Positions 1 to 8,550 of a stretch of 64,000 nt of DNA are shown one piece after another. The translations under genes were made by a program, and so were the position numbers. The DNA comes from Congeria kusceri (lineage: Eukaryota > Mollusca > Bivalvia > Myida > Dreissenidae), in contig JAPFQT010000375.1 in the NCBI GenBank assembly GCA_027627225.1, forward strand, positions 88,001 to 152,000. The letters run 5' to 3'. Under the pieces are notes generated by a model. It was given only the letters and a program-made list of their open reading frames with translations. It searched no databases and was not told the origin of the DNA. Positions within the stretch are counted from its first letter, which is position 1. The number at the start of each line of letters is the position of its first letter.

Positions 1-970
1 TTCGAATTATTACAGTATTAAGTTTATTTCTATTTTAAGTACCAGTCACATGACCTTTGACCTCTGGTGAAAAATAAAGGGTCGTCTACAATCCTCACCT
101 TGCTCTTTCTATGTATACAAAGTTTCATCAAAGTATCTTCAGTACTTTTTGAGTAATCACATGATCCAGGTTTTGGGGACGGGACAGACAGACAGAGTGA
201 GACCGACGGACGAACAGACAGACAGACGCACACAGACGGAGGGCAAACCCATAGTCCAATCTGTGTACCAAGTTTCGTGAAGTTTCATGATCATATATAT
301 ATTATGCACTTTTCAAAATATTACAGTATTAAGTTTACTTCTATTTTAAGTTACATTCACATGACCTTTGACCACTGGTGAAAAAAAAGGTAGTGCATAA
401 TCCTAAAATTGCCACATTGCCGTTTATATGTATACCCAGTTTCATCAAAATTAGTTCAGTACTTTTTGAGTTATTGCAGGAACTAGGTTTTGGAGACGGA
501 CAGACAGACGGACGAACAGATAGAGAGACACACAGACGGATGGTAAACCTATAGTTCAATCTTTGTACCAAGTTTCATGGTCATATCTTATGCACTTCTC
601 AAATTAAACAGTATTTAGTTTATTTCAATTTTTAGTAACAGTCATACTACATAAATAAAAGGTCCTGCATAATCCTTACATTGCCGTTTATATGTATACC
701 AAGTTTCATCTTCAGTACTTTTTGAGTTATCGCAGAATCCAGTTTGTTTTAGTTTATTTCTATTTTTAGTATCAGTCGTGTGACCTTTGACCTCTGGTGA
801 AAAATAAAAGGTTGTGCATAATACTCACATTGCCATTTATATGTATACCAAGTTTCATCGAAGTATCTTCAGTTATGTTTGAGTTATCGCAGCAACATTT
901 TTCGGACGGACAGACAGACGGACGGACAGAGGGCAAACCTATAGTGAAACATCGGTAGGGGACTAATAAG
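1..970 (-). repeat. Dispersed repeat family A, minus-oriented, left edge cut by window
   Basis: Three to four diverged blocks repeat the phrase (minus sense) AACTCAAAAAGTACTGAAG, GATGAAACTTGGTATACAT, and a stretch of GACAGACAGACG-type microsatellite (about 180-240, 490-545, 900-930). The block ends at GGGGACTAATAAG near 958-970. The same end, in opposite orientation, opens the copy at 29173-30744, which defines this as one mobile or dispersed unit. No intact ORF. Confidence 0.75.
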
Positions 971-974
971 TCTA

Positions 975-1775
975 TATCTCGGAAAAAGGCATTTTTTCTT
1001 TTCAAGGTTTTTTTGCATGAAACGGGGCAATTAGTCTTGTGTTCCTTGTCCGTTCAGGCCCAATTTTGATACCAGCTAAAATTGTATTTGTCATACACAA
1101 ACTGTGCAAGTTTGGTGATAATTGAATAAAAATTAAGTCTCTATCGCAGACACAAACCAATTGTTGCCAGCAAACAGATGACGCAGGAAAGGTCCCCTAC
1201 ATCAATATCACAGTGAGCTAAAAATACAATAATAGCAAATAAAGTCATGTTTGACTTATGCAAAATGTCTTACAGTGCACAGAGACATGTGTGTCAAAAA
1301 CACAGCCACGACCAAATATTGGAAGTTAAAGCCAGTGACCATGTAATCTAATTTAATACATCGTAATTTGGCAGTAATTCTTATGAATGTTAATGGTGTT
1401 TATTTTACTGAAACCTGTTCTTTATTTTATACTGTGCAAGTTCAAAAAAGCTTTGTACAAACAAATATACAATAATGTACATGCTGATTTACTCCAGAGG
1501 CATCACCGGTTAACGCATACAGAAAATATACAATAAAGTATTATTAATACGAAAAAGTATCGATCAATCATACAAGGCATAGATTTTTTCCCAGAAATAG
1601 GGCGTAAAAATTAACTTATACCTATAACTTATAAAGCACTTTGTGCTCTGATGAGCTAACAAAACACATAAAAGCAGATTATTTATTAAAGAGTTATGGT
1701 CCTTGTACTTTTTTTTATGTTTTATTTTAAATCACTTCAATGTTAATGCTGTTATGCAATTAACACAAACAAATA
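975..1775. other. AT-rich DNA, no gene seen
   Basis: No ORF of note and no recognisable repeat structure. Plain AT-rich sequence between two repeat blocks. Confidence 0.6.
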
Positions 1776-1779
1776 ACTG

Positions 1780-2520
1780 AAGGGCAAGAACTCCATAAAT
1801 ATTGAAGAAAGAGTTATGGTGCTTGTGCTCTGCACTTCCTCTCATTGTCCTCTATCATTATATGAAGTTTTATTTGAGTCCTTCAATACTTATGGAGTTA
1901 CTCTCGGCACAAGAAAATTAAACAAACGGCAATAACTCCGTAAATATTGAAGAAAGAATTGTGGTCCTTGTGCTCTGCACTTCCTCTCATTGTCCTCTAT
2001 TATCACATAAAGTTTCATTTGAATCCCTTCAATACAATAACCCCTTAAATATTGAAGAAAGAGTTGTGGTCCTTGTGCTCTGCATTTCCTTTCATTGTCC
2101 TCTATCATTCTATTAAGTTTTATTTGAATCCCTTTAATACTAACGGAGTGATTCTCCACACAAGAAAATTAAACAAAAGGCAATAACTCTGTAAATGTTG
2201 TAAGATGTGGTCTTTGTGCTCTGCACTTCCACTTATTGTCCTCTATCATTATATGAAGTTTCATTTTAATCCCTTCAATACTAATGGAGTTTTGCTCCGC
2301 ACAAGAAAATTAAATAAAGGGCAATAACTCTGTAAATATTGAAGAAAGAGTTATGGTCCTTGTGCTCTGCACTTCATCTCATAGTCCTCTCTCATTATAT
2401 GAAGTTGCATTTGAACCCTTCAATACTAAAGGATTTATGCTCCGCACAAGAAGCGTGATGGACGGAGAGACAGACAGGCAGACAGGACGATGTGATTACT
2501 ATATAGGAACTTTGGGGGCA
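1780..2520. repeat. Tandem array, about 146-bp unit, five copies
   Basis: The phrase CTCTGCACTTCC recurs at about 1828, 1973, 2068 (shortened copy), 2219 and 2365, each followed by TCTATCATTATATGAAGTTT and a CTTCAATACTAATGGAGT block. The array closes with a GACAGACAGGCAGACAGG microsatellite near 2466-2490 and TTTGGGGGCATAAAAAT, a closing layout shared with other tandem families in the window. Non-coding. Confidence 0.85.
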
Positions 2521-2529
2521 TAAAAATTA

Positions 2530-4049
2530 TAAGTATTTCAATTAACAAATTATATATTTTTTTCTAAGGGATAATATACCAGTACTTTACATTTAAAAAA
2601 TGGCAACAGGATTATTTTAAGGTTTTACAAATATTCACATATGTACACAATACATAAATATTCAGTAAAAGTAAGGTATATATAGACTGTAGTTTACAAA
2701 TTGTCAGAACTGAACATAAATTGTAATTCTGAGCAAAGGTCAAATTCTGGAACAAACTGCACACAATGCTTTGATGGTAGCATATAGCAGTAATGGTTAA
2801 TAAACATGAATTAATCAACGTTTTAATGTCATTCACCTCTTTCAATAATTCCATTTATAAGGTAACCGTCTTTCAACATTAAATTGTTATGATTGTTATG
2901 ATGCCCTGTAAATAAGAAAAGATCAATACTGTGCCTGTACACATGTACAAGTCTCTGAGCTTGCGGAGTGCACTGGAATCAATGCATACATATTTCACAA
3001 TTGGCAGCGTTTGGGCAATCAAGTGAGAGGCAAGTTGATGTGGAATAGACTAGTGTATGGCGTGAAATAGCAGTAGTTTCTCCGCATTACTCTGCATCAG
3101 CTACCAGTTGTACATGTACTCAGAGTAACTCGTGGATTTTGTGGCTGTTATCAGTTACATGTACCACTCAGCGTAACTCCTCTTAGATTCCCTGACAATC
3201 CGACTCTGCGACGGCCAGTTAAATATTTGTTTTCGCTAGAGCTGTATTGTACATCCTGAATTTCTTCCACATTTATGGTTTCTCAAACCATATGACATAT
3301 GCACAATTAAATGGAATTCCCTAAGGTTTTGTATTTCTGAAACTGCCCATGAAATAATTCATATGTTATGAGAGCATTGATGAAAGAATAGAACAATTCC
3401 GGTGACGTAATTTTACACACAACACAGGGACTATACTTTGTTGAAACCAGCAAATAGGCGGAAATGAAGCTGTCAATCAAAGTTTTGTGTTTACCGTAGT
3501 TTAGTCGTCTGCTTGGAAATAACAGTGTTAAGTGATTACTGGTGTTAAGCAATGGCAATGGAATTACATGTTAGTAAAATGGAGTAGGTTTCATCAAGTT
3601 TGATATTTATATTGATTTATACATGTTTTCTACCAATTTTCGTTATGTTTATTATTATTTTAATTGGAAATCATTTTAGTGTACAATATTGGATTAGCGC
3701 ATGCATGTGACATCATCCAAATATCAATATTTACCAGAATGAGGTCCTCCACGGAATGAGGTCTTCCATGGAATGAGGTCTTCCACGGAATGAGGTCACT
3801 TTACAATACTGTCTAGGTGGAAAAGACCTTGGCTATGTACCCCATTCAGGGCCATTATTGTTGTGCATGGGCACAAGTGACACTTGTTTCATTTACATAC
3901 AGAAACAGGTGATAAACCCAGAATGTTACATGCAAATTTTCTACGTTTAGTTTGCTCATTAATTAAAACTGTCCCTAAATAAATGCATATTTCGACCGAC
4001 AAATACTCTGTAACCAGTACACGATGACAAATGCCAAATTGGAGCAAGA
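2530..4049. other. Left flank of the retrotransposon, no gene seen
   Basis: AT-rich sequence; ORFs are under 85 codons with no recognisable domain. The only structure is the 17-bp minisatellite listed separately. Confidence 0.55.
3737..3797. repeat. 17-bp minisatellite, 3.6 copies
   Basis: Units begin at 3737, 3754, 3771 and 3788, each GAATGAGGTC followed by (C/T)TCCA(C/T)G. Confidence 0.9.
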
Positions 4050-4053
4050 AAAC

Positions 4054-4263
4054 TAAAGTATTTTACAAGAATACTCGAGTCTTTATACAGTTTAAAACCA
4101 CCTATTTAATAGTTTAATGTACAGATAAAGTTCAAGTAGCTCTCCGCTCGAAGCCCGCCTTTCGTCTCCCTGCTGTACGCCCCGTCGCGTCCGACAACAC
4201 CTTCGGTTACGCCTAAATCCCGTACCCGGCTCGCCCGGTATGAATGACGACCGTTTCACAACA
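4054..4263 (-). repeat. 3' LTR (210 bp)
   Basis: Identical to 12165-12374. On the minus strand it begins TGTTGTGAAACGG and ends AATACTTTA, so the 5' end is canonical TG but the 3' end is TA rather than CA. It is immediately preceded (minus sense) by a polypurine tract. Confidence 0.97.
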
Positions 4264-4276
4264 CTCCTCCCAACTC
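4264..4276 (-). promoter_or_regulatory. Polypurine tract
   Basis: Minus sense GAGTTGGGAGGAG abuts the TG of the 3' LTR, the expected position for plus-strand DNA priming in LTR retroelements. The eight bases nearest the LTR (GGGAGGAG) are all purine. Confidence 0.85.
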
Positions 4277-4658
4277 TGTTGATGAAGGCCTTCTGCAGGG
4301 TTGGGAGAGGCTGGAACTGAAGGGGCTGGAACTGAAGTGGTTTAATCCACTGCAACATACAGGAGACGCACAAGCATTCACAATATCTCTAATCGGGTTT
4401 GTCAGCAATTGATTACGTTTTAAAATGTATTAAGTTAAACCGTTCTTTGTGGGATTAAAAAACCCCAATATGTTAAGTTTAACCAATTAACCGATAGTCT
4501 TAACTCAGGATATGTAATTCAGCATAAATATCCTTACATTAAGTGAAATGTTATAGAGCAAAAAAGCCCTAATTTTTAACATCACTTAATGGTGTCATAA
4601 ACGTCAAAGGATACTGGATGATCAATATGGGACATAAAATCCCCATGTATACTAGTGT
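4277..4658 (-). other. Non-coding segment between TatD fragment and polypurine tract
   Basis: About 380 bp with no ORF. A short direct duplication (GGCTGGAACTGAAG twice, about 4309-4338) lies near the tract. The rest is AT-rich and could be 3' sequence carried in with the TatD fragment; that is inference. Confidence 0.5.
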
Positions 4659-4916
4659 TTATTCCCGGAGCTGGTACAGTGCTTTTGCATTCTCTGCCGT
4701 CACCGACAGGATCCTTTCCACTGGTACTTGGCGGTGCTCTGCCACCATGGCTGCAACATGGTAGATCTGGTTTGGCGAAGACCAATGCTGTCCTTCTAAA
4801 GCGAAGTAGGGGGCATCTGTCTCCAGCAGAAGACGGCAGTCATGAATGGAAGTTAACGCTTCATGTTGGTAACGGTCAAACGTCTTCACTATCCTTGTAA
4901 AACCAAACCAAGTCTC
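4659..4916 (-). pseudogene. TatD-family nuclease, C-terminal fragment, captured inside the retroelement
   Basis: An 85-codon open stretch, opened by a TAG at 4917-4919 and closed by TAA, reads as the C-terminal part of a TatD-type metal-dependent hydrolase/DNase. Visible family marks in order: a WFGFTRIV strand, the metal-ligand motif LLLETDAPYF (residues about 29-38), SSPNQIYHVAAMVAE helix, and the closing SVTAENAKALY motif. The N-terminal metal-binding HxH and Glu of the family are absent, so it would not be a working enzyme alone. It has no ATG near its start (the first possible start is GTG) and overlaps the last codons of pol in a different frame (+1 relative to pol, the same frame as gag). 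It sits exactly where the integrase core should be. A spliced or frameshifted fusion product cannot be excluded. Confidence 0.8.
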
Positions 4917-7900
4917 CTACCATACCATAGTTCTTGTTTTTCTTATTGTGGCTGCATACATCGCATGTCAGAACGAATCTTTCAATATCTTTTGATAAAC
5001 TATACCAATAGAACTTCTCCTTTAATTTAGCTTTCGTTCTAGCAACGCCCTGATGACCAGAGGAAGGAATGTCGTGATGAAGTTCCATGGCCACTTTTCG
5101 GAGACCGGATGGTATAACCAATAGCCGTTCACTTGTCTCGTCTTTGATCTTAAACAGGACATCATCAACTAATCTGAATAGCTCCTTATTGATCCAAAAG
5201 TTTTTGGCTTCTGGACTTGCTAAAAAGAGCTCCCCTTCATCTGGGACAGTATTGGATTTCAACCAGCTCATAATAAACTTCATGTTACCATCTTCTTCTT
5301 GCGCCTTGGCCAGCTCTAGAAAAGTGAATCCCCAGCATTCAGGCCGATCCGACTGACTACCTTCGGGTACTGTAATCGTACAGGCACAATTTCTCTGCAC
5401 ACTAATGCTGATGGAATCATGCTCTTTATAGGGTCCTTTAACACTTACTGAATATAGATTGCCAGAAATAGACTCTCCGGGACATGAAAGCCCCAACGAC
5501 GTATAGTCTCTTCTGTTTTCGGGATAAAGAAACCCCGACTGGTGTTCTTTTCTGTTCCCTCCTGGATCCCAACTGGCTCTAACAGGTTCATATTGCTCCT
5601 CTGTGCGTTGGTTCAGAGCTTTCTTTGGTTCATGTGCACATGGTATCTGGTCAGGAGCTGCCATAGTCACCTGACCCACTCCCGTTCCATCTTCCCATGT
5701 AGACTGCATACATTCATCGGCGGTTTCTTCAGTTTCCAGCCCGACAGTCAACCCACCCGTTGTTAAAGGAACTGCTTCATCTACTTCCTCAATAAACTGG
5801 CCCCACTGTAGTTCCGCCCTGGTGCAATATGAACAACCTCCACAAGGTAAATCTTTAACCTTAATGCCAGAGATATACGAGGAACAGGGTGACAATCCGT
5901 CTGGAACTCGTGAGAGTGCGTCCGCATTTCCATGTTTGACACCCGCCCTATGCTGCACCACCATATGGTATTGCGCCAACTCCTCCATCCATCTGGCAAT
6001 CTGTCCTTGTGGATCCTTAAAACGCAGCAACCAGGTAAGACTCGAATGGTCAGTTCTTACTGTAAAAACTCTTCCTAACAAATAGTACTTAAACTGTCGG
6101 GTAAACCGGACTATCGCCAATAGCTCCTTGCGAGTAGTACAATACTTCTTCTGTTCAGGGGTTAGAGCAAAACTGCTGTAAGCAATCACTTTTTCCTCTC
6201 CCCTCTGTACCTGACTGAGCACTCCTCCAAGGCCTATGTCTGACGCATCTGTATCTAGAATGAACTGGTCAACACTATTGGGAAGTGACAATACAGGAGG
6301 TTGAACCAAAGCATTTTTCAGTGCTTCAAACGCTCCCTGTTCTTCTATTCCCCAGTTAAAGTTGTTCTTTCCCGTTAAACAATATAAAGGCTGTGCTTGG
6401 TCTGAAAAACCTTTCACAAATGATCTATGGTAATTGGCGAATCCTAGAAAGCGCTCTACATCTTTTGAACAAGTGGGTATTGGCCAATTTGCTACGACCT
6501 CTGTATCTTTTGATGCCATACTAATCGTGTTTCCACTCACAATTCTACCTAGGAATTCGACTTCCTCCTGAAAGAAGATATATTTCTTCGGTTTTAATTT
6601 CAGACCATGTTTCCTGAATCTTTCTAGAACACTTCTTAAGTTGTTTAAATGGTCTAGAAAGGATTTTCCCATGACAAGGATGTCATCTAAGAACGCAAGG
6701 ACCGTTTTCCACGTCAGACCTCTCAACACCAGATTAACGACTCTGGAAAAGGTAGCAGGTGCATTCGTTAATCCAAACCCCATTCGAACGTGTTCAAATA
6801 GGCCATACTTGGTGATGAAGGCAGTTTTCTTCCGATCTTCTTCTTTGATCTTCACCTGCCAGTATGCGGAATTTGCATCTAGTTTGGAAAACCAGATATT
6901 TCCAGATAACGTGTCCAAGCAATCCTCGACCAATGGTAATGGGAAAGTGTCCTTAACTGTAACATTGTTTAATTCTCTGTAATCAATACACCATCTAACA
7001 GTTCCATCACGCTTTCTTATTAGAACAGGAGCAGACGCCCACTCTGATGTCGACTCCTGTATCACTCCTGCGTCTAACATCTTTCGAAGATGCGCCTCTT
7101 CTTCACCTACAAAGCATGCCGGAGTTCTTCTCATCCTCTGCTTGACCGGGTTGGCATTCCGGGTATCTACTGAATGTTCGATATCAGTAAATTTTCCCAA
7201 GTCGAACTCATTCTTTGCGAAGACATCTTCATATTCGATGAGAAGATGACCTACTTGTGCTTTCTGGTTAGCAGTTAACTTGTTACAAGATGCCTCATAC
7301 ACATCTTTGAGGTGATCTGGTACTGTTGTAGTGTATTCTGTACTATCCTCATTGGGATTATAAACCCCATTCTTTTTTGAATTTGTAGAAATGAGACGAC
7401 ACGCCCCCACATCTTTGGTAGGTTTGGGATCTCCATTCCTTCCAACATCTTCTTCCGAATTCTGCACGGTTCTGCACGTGAAAGCATTTCCAATTAATTT
7501 GCCCTTCTTTAGTGTCCGATACTGATCTGTAGGATTTACCAAACAAACTATGGAATCCTCTCCCTTTGACCGAACCACTCTTGGCGCTATAAGGTTCAGA
7601 TCTTCATTCGGTTGAAAATAGTATTCGGAATCCAACGGAGATGACATCGCACATTTTAATCTAACTACCGAATTTGGTGGAACTACTGTTCGTCGCAGTA
7701 TAGTCACTCTTGCCACGTTAGGTGCGCTTTCTTTAAAAGTACAATGCACCGATATCCGTTCACCATTTAGTATCAAAGTGTCCGAAGCCATATCCAGCAT
7801 GATTCCTAAATGGTGTAAAAGGTCATGTCCAAGCAACATATCATCACTTATTGGTGCAACGTATACTCTTTCTTTAAAAGTCTGACTTCCCAATGTAATT

Positions 7901-8550
7901 GAAATGGGTTTAATAATGAAGCCCTTCAGAACTGATTCTTTGTCTGCCATTTGCATTTGAACGTCTTTCACTTTTGATGGCTTTCTTTTTAACTTCTCAT
8001 AAACAGTTGTGGATATAATAGTTATTTCTGCCCCTGAATCTAGTTTTGCCAATATTGGAATGTTGCCCACTGTTATTTCCACGGATGATGACCCTCCACG
8101 AACTATACGAATGCAACTTTCTGTCTCGTTAGTAGGTTTATCGGGTTTTGGGGTAGTGTTACCTGCAGTCCTTTCCGGTAATGTTGGTTCTCTGCTGACA
8201 TTTATGACTCCCATAATTTCAGCATCCGATTCGCCCTGTAGGTTTGGATCTTGCAAAGTGCCGATGGACGTGTCATACGACCTGGGGCCATTTAATGCCC
8301 CATTCAATGACGGTGAAGTAGAAATGGGTAACGATGCAGCTACGGAAGATGAAGATTCAGTTGTAGTTTTTGGACTGCATAAAGCCCCACTTGCCAATTG
8401 ACTAGATAGTCTCGGACTTGGGAAAGCCCAGATGTCTGCTTTCTTTGAAGTTCTAGCACCTGAAGGAGCAGTTCTGCTTGTAGTTTGAGTTGGTGAGCCC
8501 ACTTCTACTGCTGGCAGGATGCCTGGCTCGAGGCCTCCTGCCCTTTGAAG
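4876..8550 (-). CDS. Pol polyprotein (PR-RT-RNase H-IN zinc finger), integrase core missing
   Basis: Expressed as a -1 fusion with Gag; the -1 frame is open from about 8586 and there is no ATG near its start, so the limit given is the first codon after the slip site. Counting from the GTG at 8502 (1,208 residues): aspartic protease with DSGA at 155-158 and LLGHDLL at 223-229; reverse transcriptase with LDANSAYWQV at 541-550 and FLDD at 604-607 (Y/FxDD box); RNase H with TDAS at 751-754, E793 and TDHS at 817-820, then GNADALSR at 858-865. A long tether of about 230 residues with a cysteine cluster (CGGCSYC, 887-893) leads to an integrase zinc finger, H1143-x6-H1150 and C1180-x2-C1183. The frame then runs only 25 residues to a TGA. 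No D,D-35-E core remains. No internal stops or frameshifts otherwise. Confidence 0.95.
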   Translation of the reverse strand, partial: LQRAGGLEPGILPAVEVGSPTQTTSRTAPSGARTSKKADIWAFPSPRLSSQLASGALCSPKTTTESSSSVAASLPISTSPSLNGALNGPRSYDTSIGTLQDPNLQGESDAEIMGVINVSREPTLPERTAGNTTPKPDKPTNETESCIRIVRGGSSSVEITVGNIPILAKLDSGAEITIISTTVYEKLKRKPSKVKDVQMQMADKESVLKGFIIKPISITLGSQTFKERVYVAPISDDMLLGHDLLHHLGIMLDMASDTLILNGERISVHCTFKESAPNVARVTILRRTVVPPNSVVRLKCAMSSPLDSEYYFQPNEDLNLIAPRVVRSKGEDSIVCLVNPTDQYRTLKKGKLIGNAFTCRTVQNSEEDVGRNGDPKPTKDVGACRLISTNSKKNGVYNPNEDSTEYTTTVPDHLKDVYEASCNKLTANQKAQVGHLLIEYEDVFAKNEFDLGKFTDIEHSVDTRNANPVKQRMRRTPACFVGEEEAHLRKMLDAGVIQESTSEWASAPVLIRKRDGTVRWCIDYRELNNVTVKDTFPLPLVEDCLDTLSGNIWFSKLDANSAYWQVKIKEEDRKKTAFITKYGLFEHVRMGFGLTNAPATFSRVVNLVLRGLTWKTVLAFLDDILVMGKSFLDHLNNLRSVLERFRKHGLKLKPKKYIFFQEEVEFLGRIVSGNTISMASKDTEVVANWPIPTCSKDVERFLGFANYHRSFVKGFSDQAQPLYCLTGKNNFNWGIEEQGAFEALKNALVQPPVLSLPNSVDQFILDTDASDIGLGGVLSQVQRGEEKVIAYSSFALTPEQKKYCTTRKELLAIVRFTRQFKYYLLGRVFTVRTDHSSLTWLLRFKDPQGQIARWMEELAQYHMVVQHRAGVKHGNADALSRVPDGLSPCSSYISGIKVKDLPCGGCSYCTRAELQWGQFIEEVDEAVPLTTGGLTVGLETEETADECMQSTWEDGTGVGQVTMAAPDQIPCAHEPKKALNQRTEEQYEPVRASWDPGGNRKEHQSGFLYPENRRDYTSLGLSCPGESISGNLYSVSVKGPYKEHDSISISVQRNCACTITVPEGSQSDRPECWGFTFLELAKAQEEDGNMKFIMSWLKSNTVPDEGELFLASPEAKNFWINKELFRLVDDVLFKIKDETSERLLVIPSGLRKVAMELHHDIPSSGHQGVARTKAKLKEKFYWYSLSKDIERFVLTCDVCSHNKKNKNYGMVGDLVWFYKDSEDV

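Noticed and set aside
4876..4925. Pol-frame VGDLVWFY as the start of an integrase C-terminal (GPY/F) domain
   Set aside because: The same bases in the other frame give WFGFTRIV, which continues into unmistakable TatD motifs, whereas the pol frame stops within seven codons. The likeness may be chance or junction microhomology.
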